NCBI RefSeq assembly: GCF_020510665.1
Contig: NZ_CP075187.1
Span: 1,136,501-1,200,500, forward strand
Source of the DNA: Dechloromonas denitrificans
Lineage (GTDB): Bacteria; Pseudomonadota; Gammaproteobacteria; Burkholderiales; Rhodocyclaceae
Direction: 5' to 3'
DNA length: 64,000 nucleotides
This document shows positions 27,649 through 36,915 of the stretch, one piece after another (the stretch's first letter is position 1; every line of letters begins with the position of its first letter). The notes below the pieces were generated by a model. The model did no database searches. It was not told the DNA's origin and saw only the letters and a list, made by a program, of their open reading frames with translations. The position numbers and the translations under genes were made by a program.

Positions 27649-28535
27649 CAGCCGAGATTCCTGTATTTCTGCCAGGCGCTCCAACTGAAGAAAAACAGGC
27701 CGATCCAGATCAGGCCGAAACTGACCAGCCGCGCACTTTGCATCGGCTCGCCGAATACCCAGACGGCGGTGAAGAATTGCATTGTCGGGTTGATGTACAT
27801 CAGCATGCCGACCGTGGCCAGGTCGAGTCGTTGTGTTGCGGCGGCGAAAGCCATCAGCGGCAGCGCAGTCAGAATCCCGGCGCCAACCAGCAATAGCGCG
27901 GTCGACGTGTCCGCCGTGACAAAAACGCTGTGGCCCTGCTGGCTTTGCCACAGGGCATACAGCAGGCAGACCGGCAGCATCGCCAGGGTTTCGAGCCATA
28001 GACCAGACAAGGCATCGACCGGCACTTGCTTGCGCACCAGCCCGTAGGTGCCGAAGGTGGCGGCCAGAATCAACGAGACCCAGGGCAGGCTGCCGAGCGT
28101 GATGATTTCATTGGCAATGGCGGCCAGTGCCAGTCCGACTGAAATCCACTCCAGCCGGTTCAGTCTTTCCTTGAGGACAGCGAGGCCGAGCAGCACATTG
28201 ACCAGCGGCGTCAGAAAATAGCCGAGGCTGGAGGCAACGACTTGCTGGTTGGCCACGGCCCACAGGAAAACCAGCCAGTTGCTGCCGACCAGCAGGGCGG
28301 CCAGGGCGAGCATGGCGAACTGTCTGGGTTGGCGGAAAACGGCGCGGACCTTGCCCCAGTTGCCGCGCAGCGACAGCAGCAGGCCGACAAACAGGCAGGC
28401 CCAGACAGCGCGGTTCGACAGTACGTCCATCGGCGAAACATGCGCCAGCTGGCGAAAGAAGAGCGGGAAAAAGCCCCAGATGCCGTAGGCCAGCAGACCG
28501 AAGCCGATGCCGGCCAGATGGGTTTTTGAATTCAC
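27648..28535 (-). CDS. rarD: EamA-family transporter RarD
   Basis: This is a ten-helix DMT permease of 295 residues. It has the RarD-type opening GFGLLAYGIWGFFPLFFRQL, the AVANQQVVASSLGYFLTPL segment and the LATVGMLMYINPTMQFFTAV segment that mark the subfamily. The transported substrate is not firmly known (E. coli RarD was linked to chloramphenicol sensitivity). It is co-directional with DUF599 upstream and overlaps the spermidine-synthase-like gene downstream, forming a probable operon. Confidence 0.92.
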   Translation of the reverse strand: MNSKTHLAGIGFGLLAYGIWGFFPLFFRQLAHVSPMDVLSNRAVWACLFVGLLLSLRGNWGKVRAVFRQPRQFAMLALAALLVGSNWLVFLWAVANQQVVASSLGYFLTPLVNVLLGLAVLKERLNRLEWISVGLALAAIANEIITLGSLPWVSLILAATFGTYGLVRKQVPVDALSGLWLETLAMLPVCLLYALWQSQQGHSVFVTADTSTALLLVGAGILTALPLMAFAAATQRLDLATVGMLMYINPTMQFFTAVWVFGEPMQSARLVSFGLIWIGLFFFSWSAWQKYRNLG

Positions 28536-28547
28536 GGCGTTGCCGGC

Positions 28548-29234
28548 CTAGTCGCGTAGTACGGCCAGGGCCGGCGAGGCGTAATCGCGGCGGTAGAGAA
28601 TGATCAGGACGCCGATGGCCAGCGCACCGAGCAGAGCTGGGTGGAGCAGCCAGCCCGAGCCGGCCAGCCCGAAATAGTAGGCGCGGATGCCGCGATTGAA
28701 GTCGTCGCCGGCCAGATTGTTGGCACCAGCAACTCGCTGTGCGTAAGCATCGATTTTGGGGTCGCCTTGCTGCCCCATCGGCGCGGCGCCAACCAGGATC
28801 GAGAGCAGATTGAACTGGCGCAGCGACCAGGTGAATTTGAAGTAGGCAAATACAAAGCTGGCGAGCAGCAACATCAGCTTGATTTCAAGCAATTCACGAT
28901 TGCCCGCGCCACCGAAAGGCAGTTCGGCGGTGACGCTGATCAGCTTGTCGGCGGCGCCCAGTGCCGCCACCATGCCGGCGATGATGTAGATCGTCGTGTT
29001 GGCATAAAAGGAAACGCTGGTCATCAAATTGCCGATCAGCGTTGAATCCATCACCCGCGTATCGCGGGCCAGCATCTGGTAAGCCCATTGCAGGCGAAAG
29101 TTCCGGCTGGTGCCGATCAGCCCCTTGGCGCCCCAGCGGCTATGTTCGGAAAACCAGCCGTAACCGGCCCAGCTGCCAAAGAAAATGGCCAGCGAAAGCC
29201 AGTCGACCGCGGAAAGGTGAGGAAGTGCATGCAT
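28548..29234 (-). CDS. DUF599 family membrane protein
   Basis: The 228-residue inner-membrane protein has about four to five hydrophobic helices. DUF599 signatures include WLSLAIFFGSWAGYGWFSE, RDTRVMDSTLIGNLMTSVSF, YANTTIYIIAG and FKFTWSLRQFNLLSILVGA. The C-terminus is NRGIRAYYFGLAGSGWLLHP followed by a final helix. No biochemical function is known to me. It ends 12 bases before rarD on the same strand. Confidence 0.85.
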   Translation of the reverse strand: MHALPHLSAVDWLSLAIFFGSWAGYGWFSEHSRWGAKGLIGTSRNFRLQWAYQMLARDTRVMDSTLIGNLMTSVSFYANTTIYIIAGMVAALGAADKLISVTAELPFGGAGNRELLEIKLMLLLASFVFAYFKFTWSLRQFNLLSILVGAAPMGQQGDPKIDAYAQRVAGANNLAGDDFNRGIRAYYFGLAGSGWLLHPALLGALAIGVLIILYRRDYASPALAVLRD

Positions 29235-29282
29235 GGCCGGCAGTGTGCCACAAGGCAGGCAGGCCGCGCAGCCCGTTTCGGT

Positions 29283-30131
29283 TCAGCGCGGGCGCTCCTT
29301 GCCGCCGATGACCAGTGCAATGCCGCCGAGAATCGCTGCCGAACTCAGGGCCAGGGACCAACTGACCGTCTCGCCGAGAAAAAGGATGCCGCCAAGGGCG
29401 GCGAGCACCGGCACGCTCAGTTGCACGGTGGCCGCGTGGGTTGCGGCCAGGCTCGGTAATACGGCGTACCACAGTGCGTAGCCGAGGCCGGAAGCAAGGC
29501 CGCCCGAGGCCAGGGCATAGATCACGCCAGCGCTGTCGAGGCGGGCCAGCGGCAGTGTGGCCAGGCTGAGCAGGGCGGCAAACGGCAGGGTGCGCAGAAA
29601 GTTGCCGGCCGTCGCCAGTGTCGGGTTGCCCAGCCGCTTGCCGAGCAGGGAGTAAATTCCCCAGGCTACGCCGGCGCTCAGCATCAGGGCTGCGCTATCG
29701 GGGGGCGGTGCGCTGAGTCCCGGGGTCAGCAGCGCCAGCAGGCCGCTGACGGCCAGCCCCAGTCCGGCCATTTGCCAGCCCTGCAAACGCTCGCCGCGCC
29801 ACAGGCCGACGCCAATCATCGTCACCTGCACGGCCCCGAACAGCAGCAAGGCGCCGGTCGCGGTCGGCAACTGGATGTAGGCATAAGAAAAACCGGCAGC
29901 GTAGATGAAGAGCGCCGTCGCGGCCGCCCAACTGCCGCCAGCCGGACCGGCCGGTCCGCGCCAGCGGACGATCAGCCAGAGTACCAGCGCCCCGCTGGCC
30001 AGGCGCAAGCCGGTAAAGCTGCCGGCATCGATTCCGCTTGTTTTCAGCGCCAGTCGGCAGAGCAGCGAATTGGCGGCAAAAGCCGTCATGGCCAGGGCAA
30101 CCAGAAAAATCAGGCGTCGGTGATGCGGCAT
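29283..30131 (-). CDS. EamA-family transporter
   Basis: This is another ten-helix DMT permease, 282 residues from the ATG at 30131 (MPHHRRLIFLVALAMTA); a further ATG lies at 30149. EamA repeat features include LLCRLALKTSGIDAGSFTGL, TATGALLLFGAVQVTMIGVG, AWGIYSLLGKRLGNPT and GGILFLGETVSWSLAL. The substrate cannot be read from sequence. It is not closely similar to the RarD protein two genes away or to the EamA protein at 15157. It sits 48 bases before the DUF599 gene and may lead that operon. Confidence 0.87.
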   Translation of the reverse strand: MPHHRRLIFLVALAMTAFAANSLLCRLALKTSGIDAGSFTGLRLASGALVLWLIVRWRGPAGPAGGSWAAATALFIYAAGFSYAYIQLPTATGALLLFGAVQVTMIGVGLWRGERLQGWQMAGLGLAVSGLLALLTPGLSAPPPDSAALMLSAGVAWGIYSLLGKRLGNPTLATAGNFLRTLPFAALLSLATLPLARLDSAGVIYALASGGLASGLGYALWYAVLPSLAATHAATVQLSVPVLAALGGILFLGETVSWSLALSSAAILGGIALVIGGKERPR

Positions 30132-30251
30132 GGCAAAAATCCTTGGCAAGCGTGGTGGTCAAACCCTGAAGGTTGTGCGCGGCACAATGCTGTCAAGGCT
30201 GGCGATGTCCTTTGGTCAAGGCCGTGTCGAATTTGTGACGATACAGAATTT

Positions 30252-30578
30252 CTACTCGGCCTCGTTGATCAGGTCATCCCTCAATTTGCGAAGGCCCGCT
30301 GGCATCTTGAGCGTTTCACGGTCCCAGCCTTCTAACGCCAGCACCTGTTCGAGGCAGCTCTCCATCACGGTGTGCGCTTCCTTGGCGGATGCCTCGATAG
30401 TCCGATGGACTATTTCCTGTGTTTTCCCATTCTGGATGCAGTCCCGCTGATAACGAATCAGGCTGCGTAGTCCGCGAATTTCACTGGCAACCTGCCCGGG
30501 GCAAGCGCACATGTAAATACCCGCTTCTTCGACTATTTTTTCCAGCTCGCGATTGCTGAATTTTTTTTGAAGGTCCAT
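30252..30578 (-). CDS. Conserved hypothetical small helical protein
   Basis: I do not recognise a function. The 108-residue product is mostly helical and charged, with a CxC motif early on (IYMCACPGQV, Cys24 and Cys26) and a third Cys in YQRDCIQNG. A fourth lies in VMESCLEQVLALEGWDRETL. There is no signal peptide or membrane segment, so it should be cytoplasmic. GGGAAG stands upstream of the ATG, which supports the start, but is separated from it by a run of eight A. It is 120 bases from the EamA gene on the same strand. The Cys positions could bind metal, which is only a suggestion. Confidence 0.62.
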   Translation of the reverse strand: MDLQKKFSNRELEKIVEEAGIYMCACPGQVASEIRGLRSLIRYQRDCIQNGKTQEIVHRTIEASAKEAHTVMESCLEQVLALEGWDRETLKMPAGLRKLRDDLINEAE

Positions 30579-30774
30579 TTTTTTTTCTTCCCATCGTTGT
30601 GCCGTCAGTCACGATTGTGACTCAGCTAAGTACATCAATGAGTTATATATACGCTAATGGTTAAGCGCTGGGTGCGTTCTGTTTTGTGCTGGGCATCAAA
30701 TCTTTTGCCGCCTGGCCGGTCTAGTATTGCTGTATCGATTGAAAGTCTCTTCTGCCGGATATTCAAAGCGTTCG

Positions 30775-30999
30775 ATGGCCAAGAAATTTCCCCTGCATCC
30801 CAAACACCCTGAACGTATTTGTTGGGGGTGCGATAAATATTGCCCGACCAAGGATCTGCAGTGTGGAAATGGTTCGGGACGTACCCAGCATCCGGCTGAA
30901 ATGCTGGGCGACGACTGGTACCTGTGGGGCGACTGGGGCATCGAGGATGCCCCGGACCCAACGGCAGATTCCTCAGCCACCGATACGCCAAAAGCCTGA
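30775..30999 (+). CDS. DUF3079 small Cys-rich protein
   Basis: The 74-residue product starts at the ATG at 30775 (MAKKFPLHPKHPERICWGCD). It matches the DUF3079 pattern through Cys16, Cys19, Cys23 and Cys30 and the segment NGSGRTQHPAEMLGDDW. The four Cys and nearby His39 look like a zinc-binding site. The C-terminal tail is acidic and Pro/Ala-rich. Function is unknown. An in-frame upstream start at 30727 has no family support. The gene converges on the PNPOx-like gene at 31004. Confidence 0.82.
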   Translation: MAKKFPLHPKHPERICWGCDKYCPTKDLQCGNGSGRTQHPAEMLGDDWYLWGDWGIEDAPDPTADSSATDTPKA

Positions 31000-31003
31000 G
31001 CAT

Positions 31004-31675
31004 TCATTCGGATTCAAATGAGTTTTCGCTCCGCCAGTCAAAGCGGGTGGCGGGAACTGCGCCGACCTTGCTGTCCGGCTCCACAAGCGGTGTGCCAGGC
31101 CGAGTGTGCAACGGGATCACCCCGGCCCAGACAGGCCAGGCCAGATCCTCTTCGTCGTCCTTCACGCCCCAGTTGCGCACCTTGGCCGAGGCTTCGTCCA
31201 GCGCTATCCGCAACACACTGGTGGCGTTCAGTTCCTTGTCGCTGATTGGGCGCAGCGTCTCCCACCGCTCGGGATACAGGCCATCGATCAGCGCTTGCAG
31301 GCTGCGTTGTTTTTCCAGCGGCTCGGTGACGGCTTCAAAACGTCCATAAATCACCACCGAGCGGTAGTTCATCGAGTGGTGCAAGGCTGAACGTGCCAGT
31401 ACCAGGCCATCGGCCAGCGCGATGGTGAGGCAGGCCTCGCCTTCGGTCAGTGCCTTGAGCATGCGTGACGCCTTGGCGCCGTGGATGTACAAGTATTGGC
31501 CATCGCGCCAGTGGAGCGTGGGAATGGCGTGTACCGATCCATCGATCTGGAAGGCAACGTTGCACATCAACGCGGCATCGACGATGGCTGCGATGGTGTC
31601 GGTGTCGTAGTTTGCGCGCTCGGGTTTGCGACGGATGCGGGTGCGTGGCGAAGGGGCTGTCGATTTGTCAGTCAT
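31004..31675 (-). CDS. Pyridoxamine 5'-phosphate oxidase-like flavoprotein
   Basis: The 223-residue protein has the split-barrel PNPOx-like fold typical of flavin or F420-binding family members: YDTDTIAAIVDAALMCNVAF, LYIHGAKASRMLKAL and LARSALHHSMNYRSVVIYGR. The C-terminal part has WAGVIPLHTRPGTPL. These proteins are often annotated as nitroimidazole-resistance or PNPOx-like, and the exact reaction is unclear. The gene is divergent from a MocR/PdxR-type regulator, and this arrangement suggests vitamin B6-linked or stress-linked control. Confidence 0.83.
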   Translation of the reverse strand: MTDKSTAPSPRTRIRRKPERANYDTDTIAAIVDAALMCNVAFQIDGSVHAIPTLHWRDGQYLYIHGAKASRMLKALTEGEACLTIALADGLVLARSALHHSMNYRSVVIYGRFEAVTEPLEKQRSLQALIDGLYPERWETLRPISDKELNATSVLRIALDEASAKVRNWGVKDDEEDLAWPVWAGVIPLHTRPGTPLVEPDSKVGAVPATRFDWRSENSFESE

Positions 31676-31719
31676 GATGGTAGTGCTCCAAGAGGTGTCG
31701 ATGGCCGTACTCTAAGGAG

Positions 31720-31771
31720 ATCGTGGTACCTTTTGCAGTGCCACGATTCTGCTTATTTATGGAGCCACGAT
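31720..31771. promoter_or_regulatory. Repeat operator between PNPOx-like gene and MocR regulator
   Basis: The element ATCGTGGTAC at 31720-31729 is matched by the inverted copy GTGCCACGAT at 31738-31747. A second direct copy, GAGCCACGAT, lies at 31762-31771, 24 bases further on and overlapping the MocR start codon. Paired direct and inverted repeats are typical of MocR-family sites. The third copy suggests autorepression. Confidence 0.7.
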
Positions 31772-33236
31772 GGAGCTTGACTGGCTGCTTGCCCCGCCTT
31801 TGCCCGAACGCATGTCGCGCCAACGCGTGATTTATCACCGTTTGCGTGACGCCATCCTGTCGGGCCAACTCGTGTCGGGCACGCGTCTGCCGGCCAGTCG
31901 AAGCCTGGCTGCGTCGTTGAACATTGCGCGCAACACCGTGCTGTTTGCCTACGAGCAACTGCTTGCCGAGGGATGTCTGCTGGCCGATTGCCAGGGAACG
32001 CGTGTGGCCTCGTTTCCGCTCCGGGGCCTTGCCTCGACGGATAGTCCGGCGGCGCCTGCCACCGCGCTGCAACTCTCCCGCCGCGCTGCTGCCGCATTGC
32101 AACCCGAACCGGCGCGTGAAGCTGCGGTGCTGCCCTTTGCGCCCGGTGCGCCGGACTATGGCGCTTTTCCCTTCCGCCGTTGGCGCGCCTGTCTTGAGCG
32201 TGCGTGGCATGACGCCGGTTGGCGCCAGTTGGGCTATGCGGCGCATGGCGGTGATCCGGTATTGCGTGCCGCGCTGGCCGGCCATCTCACCACAGTTCGC
32301 GGTTTCGCGGTCGACGCCGCGCAAATCGTCATTACCAGTGGAACGCAGGCGGCTCTCGACCTCTGCGCCCGACTGCTCGGCGATCACGGCGATATCGTTT
32401 GGGCCGAGAACCCCGGTTATCTTGCCGCCCGTGTCGCATTCGGTCTGGCCGGGCTGCGTGTGCATGACATTCCGGTCGATGCCGAAGGGTTGGCTCCCGA
32501 CGAGAAGGACTGGGACGAGCATCCTCCCCGCCTGATCACGATCACGCCATCGCACCAGTATCCCACCGGTCGCGTCATGTCGCTGGCCCGCCGCCTGGCA
32601 TTGATCGAGTGTGCGCAGCGCATCGGTGCGTGGATCATCGAGGATGATTACGACAGTGAATTTCGTCGTGCCGGCCCGGCACCACCTGCATTGTTCGGCT
32701 TGCAAGCGGATGCTCCTGTTGTGTACGTCGGTACGTTCAGCAAGACGCTGTACCCCGGCCTGCGTCTCGGCTATCTCGTGCTGCCGCGTGCCGTGGCTGC
32801 CGACTTTGCCTGGGCCACCGGTCAGGCGACGCGTGCCGGGCAGGGGGTCGAACAGCGCGCACTGGCGGATTTCATCCTGCGTGGCTACTACACCCTGCAT
32901 TTACGTCGCATGCGCACACGTTATGCGGCGCGACAAATTGCATTGCGCACGGCGCTGCGCGATGCCTTCGGGCCATCCCTCGAACTCTCGGGCGGTGAAG
33001 CCGGACTGCATCTGGTGATGTGGTTGCCGAACGAGATACGCGACGCCGACGTGGTCAGGCATGCGGCGGGTTTGGGGCTGGGCGTTCGCGCGCTGGGTGA
33101 CTACACGCGAGCGCCGCTGCGTTGTAACGGGCTTGTGCTCGGCTACGGAAACCTTGAGGAAGGCATGATCGCAGCGTGCGTGCAGCGACTGGTCAGGGCA
33201 ATTGCATCCAGCACCCAGGCTGCGGCCGAGCGTTGA
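31770..33236 (+). CDS. MocR-family (GntR/aminotransferase) transcription regulator
   Basis: The 488-residue protein fuses a GntR winged helix (about residues 15-85: YHRLRDAILSGQLVSGTRLP, NIARNTVLFAYEQLLAEG) to a fold-type I aminotransferase domain (about 115-480). The PLP lysine is in VGTFSKTLYPGLRLGY (near residue 325), preceded by IIEDDYDSEFR. MocR regulators such as PdxR and GabR sense PLP or amino compounds and control a neighbouring gene. The likely target is the divergent PNPOx-like gene, with which it shares an operator region. Confidence 0.92.
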   Translation: MELDWLLAPPLPERMSRQRVIYHRLRDAILSGQLVSGTRLPASRSLAASLNIARNTVLFAYEQLLAEGCLLADCQGTRVASFPLRGLASTDSPAAPATALQLSRRAAAALQPEPAREAAVLPFAPGAPDYGAFPFRRWRACLERAWHDAGWRQLGYAAHGGDPVLRAALAGHLTTVRGFAVDAAQIVITSGTQAALDLCARLLGDHGDIVWAENPGYLAARVAFGLAGLRVHDIPVDAEGLAPDEKDWDEHPPRLITITPSHQYPTGRVMSLARRLALIECAQRIGAWIIEDDYDSEFRRAGPAPPALFGLQADAPVVYVGTFSKTLYPGLRLGYLVLPRAVAADFAWATGQATRAGQGVEQRALADFILRGYYTLHLRRMRTRYAARQIALRTALRDAFGPSLELSGGEAGLHLVMWLPNEIRDADVVRHAAGLGLGVRALGDYTRAPLRCNGLVLGYGNLEEGMIAACVQRLVRAIASSTQAAAER

Positions 33237-33280
33237 TCGGGATCGATTGATGGCGGCTTGGCGTTATTTTGGCTGGATTT

Positions 33281-33304
33281 CGTTATATTATTTTATATAT
33301 AACG
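33281..33304. promoter_or_regulatory. ModE-binding site upstream of modE
   Basis: The sequence CGTTATAT-TATTTTAT-ATATAACG is a 24-base palindrome with perfect eight-base arms. It matches the E. coli ModE box form CGTTATAT-N(4-8)-ATAACG as I recall it. It lies 102 bases upstream of modE, so ModE with molybdate should repress its own locus. Confidence 0.88.
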
Positions 33305-33325
33305 AAACACCGGAGGCAGTTCATC

Positions 33326-33372
33326 ATGCGCAAGGCATGAACCCGTGTGGGCCATGCCTGCGGGGAATGTGA
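33326..33372 (+). other. Possible tiny leader ORFs between ModE box and modE
   Basis: GGAGG at 33312-33316 is well placed for an ATG at 33326 that encodes only four residues (MRKA). Its stop overlaps a second ATG at 33337 encoding MNPCGPCLRGM, which ends at 33372. Overlapping ATGA junctions resemble coupled leader peptides, but reading frames this small arise by chance, so this is tentative. Confidence 0.25.
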
Positions 33373-33405
33373 TTCGTATCGAACTTGTTTTTCAGGGAAT
33401 TGAGC

Positions 33406-34218
33406 ATGATGGATGACGCACAAGCTATTGCCCTGAAGGGCAGCCTCTGGATGTCGGTCGGTGAGCATAGTTTCGGCGGGCATGGCCGGGTGCAACTGCT
33501 GGCCCTGGTTGCCGAACTGGGGTCGATCACCAAGGCCGCCAAGGCGATGAAGATGAGCTACAAAGCGGCCTGGGATGCCATCGACCAGATGAATTCGCTG
33601 GCCGGAGAATCACTCGTCGAGCGTACGACAGGCGGCAAGGGCGGCGGATCGACGCGGCTGACCGAGCGCGGTCGGCAACTGATCACCAATTTCCGCCATA
33701 TCGAGGAAGAGCACAAACGCTTTATCGAGCAACTCAGCGCACAGGCCCAAGGCCTCGTCGATGACTTTATTATGATCAGGAGACTCAGCATGAAAACCAG
33801 CGCCCGCAATCAGTTCCTCGGCACTGTCGCTGCCATCAAATTCGGGGCGGTCAATGACGAGATTGACGTCGAACTGCCCGGTGGCGAACGCCTGGTGGCT
33901 ACCATCACCAGCGAAAGTACCCAAAATCTGGCGTTGACCGCGGGATCCGAGGTTTACGCGCTGATCAAGGCGCCGTCGGTCATGGTCATGTCACCGCACG
34001 CCGGCTTGCGACTCTCGGCGCGCAACCAGCTGGCCGGCAAGGTTTCCCGCCTGCATCCCGGGGCCGTCAACACCGAAGTGCTGATCGAGCTGCCCGGCGG
34101 CACCAGCATCACGGCGATGGTGACCAATGAAAGTGTCACCCGTCTCGAACTGGCGGTCGGTGTCGATGCAATCGCTGTCTTCAAGGCATCGAGCGTCATC
34201 CTTGGGGTGCCGGCCTGA
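33406..34218 (+). CDS. modE: Molybdate-responsive transcription regulator ModE
   Basis: From the ATG at 33406 (MMDDAQ) the product is 270 residues. The N-terminal LysR-like winged helix has LLALVAELGSITKAAKAMKM and SYKAAWDAIDQMNSL. Two molbindin (Mop) domains follow: TSARNQFLGTVAAIKFGAVN with VELPGGERLVATITSES, and LSARNQLAGKVSRLHPGAVN with IELPGGTSITAMVTNES. This is full-length ModE, which binds molybdate and represses molybdate uptake genes. A perfect ModE box lies upstream. modA follows 24 bases later. Confidence 0.96.
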   Translation: MMDDAQAIALKGSLWMSVGEHSFGGHGRVQLLALVAELGSITKAAKAMKMSYKAAWDAIDQMNSLAGESLVERTTGGKGGGSTRLTERGRQLITNFRHIEEEHKRFIEQLSAQAQGLVDDFIMIRRLSMKTSARNQFLGTVAAIKFGAVNDEIDVELPGGERLVATITSESTQNLALTAGSEVYALIKAPSVMVMSPHAGLRLSARNQLAGKVSRLHPGAVNTEVLIELPGGTSITAMVTNESVTRLELAVGVDAIAVFKASSVILGVPA

Positions 34219-34998
<780 letters not shown>

Positions 34999-35099
34999 GC
35001 GCAAACTTGTGGCGGGCGGCCAATAAGCGTTTCGGGACTTGATCCTGCGCCAAGAGAAGAAACGTTACACTGGCCGGATTCATTCGTGCCGAGTTATCC

Positions 35100-35726
35100 A
35101 TGCTATCCGTCGAACAGCTTTTCGGTTTCCTGTTGGCCGCCTCCTTGATTACCCTTGCGCCGGGCCCGGATAACCTGATGGTCTTGAGCATCGGCATGTC
35201 CCAGGGGCGCCGGGAAGGGATTGCCTTCGGATTGGGCTGTGCGCTGGGGTGCCTCAGTCACACTCTGCTGGCGGTTGTCGGCGTCAGCGCGTTGATCGCC
35301 TCTTCCGTCGAGGCTTTCAGCGTGCTCAAGATTTGCGGCGGGCTTTATCTGGTGTGGCTCGGTATCAATGCGCTGCGCAGTGCAGGGGGCGCAAGCATCA
35401 AGGGTGATGGCAGTGATCGAAAGACATCCGGGGCGCTGTTTCTGAAAGGCATTCTGGCCAACGTGATCAACCCGAAAGTCATCCTGTTTTTCCTGTCATT
35501 CCTGCCCCAGTTCGTTGTCCCGGCCAATGGCAGTGTGACCGTCCAGATGGCGACGCTGGGCATTCTCTTCACCCTGCAAGCAGCAGTCATTTTTGGCTTG
35601 CTGGGCTACTTCTCCGGGGCGGTCGGCCAGTGGGTCAATGCCAGCCCGCGTGTCGGCGTAGCGATGGATCGCCTGAGCGGCATAATTTTTGTCGGACTGG
35701 GCCTGCGCTTGATGGCCAGCCGGTGA
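35100..35726 (+). CDS. LysE/RhtB-family amino acid exporter
   Basis: The 208-residue inner-membrane protein has five to six helices and the LysE-family opening LITLAPGPDNLMVLSIGMSQ followed by GRREGIAFGLGCALGC. The central segment FLKGILANVINPKVILFF and the final helix LSGIIFVGLGLRLM complete the fold. Members export amino acids such as homoserine, threonine, lysine or leucine; the substrate here is unknown. It is separated from modA by 101 bases and is probably its own unit. Confidence 0.92.
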   Translation: MLSVEQLFGFLLAASLITLAPGPDNLMVLSIGMSQGRREGIAFGLGCALGCLSHTLLAVVGVSALIASSVEAFSVLKICGGLYLVWLGINALRSAGGASIKGDGSDRKTSGALFLKGILANVINPKVILFFLSFLPQFVVPANGSVTVQMATLGILFTLQAAVIFGLLGYFSGAVGQWVNASPRVGVAMDRLSGIIFVGLGLRLMASR

Positions 35727-35877
35727 GCGCCCTTTGGTCGCCTTGGTCTGGCTGCCGGGGTGGCGGATGTGAAGTTGCGTTCTGTTGAGTGCCGGATTGC
35801 ATTCGACTTGGTTGGCTTAAATCGATCCAAAACTGCCAATCAGGAATTCGGAAACTATGCATCCCAAAAAAAAGGCA

Positions 35878-36915
35878 CTAAAGCGAGTGCCTCTTTATTG
35901 GAGTTGGTTTGTCTAGGAGGGCGATGTCAAGTGCATCGACTACATTCTCTACTTTCAGCATATAGCGTGTCAGGTCCTGACTCTTATTTATATCAGAACT
36001 TGAAAGCGTTGTTGTTAATGCTGACCTCTTGTCAACAACCAGCTGGTAATAAGGATACTTTGTTGCTAAATAGTTATAGACAGAATGTGCAACAAAGGGC
36101 ATTTTTTTGACTCCGAGTCCTTTTTCATAGCAATTTGCCAATTCGATGATTGACTCAAGGTGCCCTGTCTTCGCCAACGTCCGAATAATTTTGAAAGCAG
36201 CAAATCTGTCCTGTGGTGTCCCCCTGCCAGATTGCGTGGCCAAACCAGCTTGCAGTATTGCTTCCTGATGCCCAAGTTTTGTAGCTGTTTGAAATAGGGA
36301 AAAAGCCTCCCTGTAATCTTGTGGCACCCCCTGACCAAACCGGTACAGCATCCCAAGAGCAAAACTTGCCTCCGGGGACTGTTGTTGAGCACTAGCTTTA
36401 AGCCACCGGGCAGCCTCAGGGTAGTTTGTCGATGTGCCCCTCCCCTGGTAGTAAGCCATACCTGCTTCATATTGTGCTGAGGCATGTCCCGCGTTTGCCG
36501 CTATAAGAAACCAACTCAATGCTTCAAAAGAATGGCCTAATTTTGCACGCCTAAAAGCCGCTTCCGGATGACCGACCTTTGCAGCTTTCTCATACCAACT
36601 TAAAGCTTTCGTTCGGTTTTCTTGTAAACCTTGTAGTCCAAAATAGTAAATATTACCCAGAGTGAACATCGCTTGAGCACTACCTTGCTGTGATGCGCGT
36701 TCCAGCCAAGTAATAGCTGTAAGAGAATTTTGCTCGACATCTTTACCGTCGAGATAACGTACTCCAAGCTTCAATTGTGCGTTGGTTTCGCCAGCCTCGG
36801 CCCTAAGAATAAGTTCCTCTAAAGGTCCTTCTGTTTCGATTAAATCCTCAAGTCTGGTGGCTTGTGCTTGTGCAAGAGACATGAGGAGGTACGTGAATAC
36901 AAAAAAGGAACGCAT
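35878..36915 (-). CDS. Sel1-repeat secreted protein, AT-rich gene
   Basis: From the ATG at 36915 (MRSFFVFTYLLMSLAQAQA) the product is 345 residues with a signal peptide. About seven Sel1-like repeats follow, for example NAQLKLGVRYLDGKDVEQNS, SAQAMFTLGNIYYFGLQG, PEASFALGMLYRFGQGVPQD and LESIIELANCYEKGLGVKKM. Such proteins scaffold protein interactions. The base composition is unlike its neighbours: bases 36601-36660 contain 20 G+C of 60, against 42 of 60 in chrA at 37381-37440, a sign of recent acquisition. The substrate and partner are unknown. The frame stays open upstream to 37062, but that part is not signal-like. Confidence 0.85.
   Translation of the reverse strand: MRSFFVFTYLLMSLAQAQATRLEDLIETEGPLEELILRAEAGETNAQLKLGVRYLDGKDVEQNSLTAITWLERASQQGSAQAMFTLGNIYYFGLQGLQENRTKALSWYEKAAKVGHPEAAFRRAKLGHSFEALSWFLIAANAGHASAQYEAGMAYYQGRGTSTNYPEAARWLKASAQQQSPEASFALGMLYRFGQGVPQDYREAFSLFQTATKLGHQEAILQAGLATQSGRGTPQDRFAAFKIIRTLAKTGHLESIIELANCYEKGLGVKKMPFVAHSVYNYLATKYPYYQLVVDKRSALTTTLSSSDINKSQDLTRYMLKVENVVDALDIALLDKPTPIKRHSL

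Noticed and set aside
26284-28047. A 587-residue frame on the + strand
   Set aside because: It is antisense to the spermidine-synthase-like gene and rarD. The product is low-complexity in Gln, Arg and Asp and has no domain.
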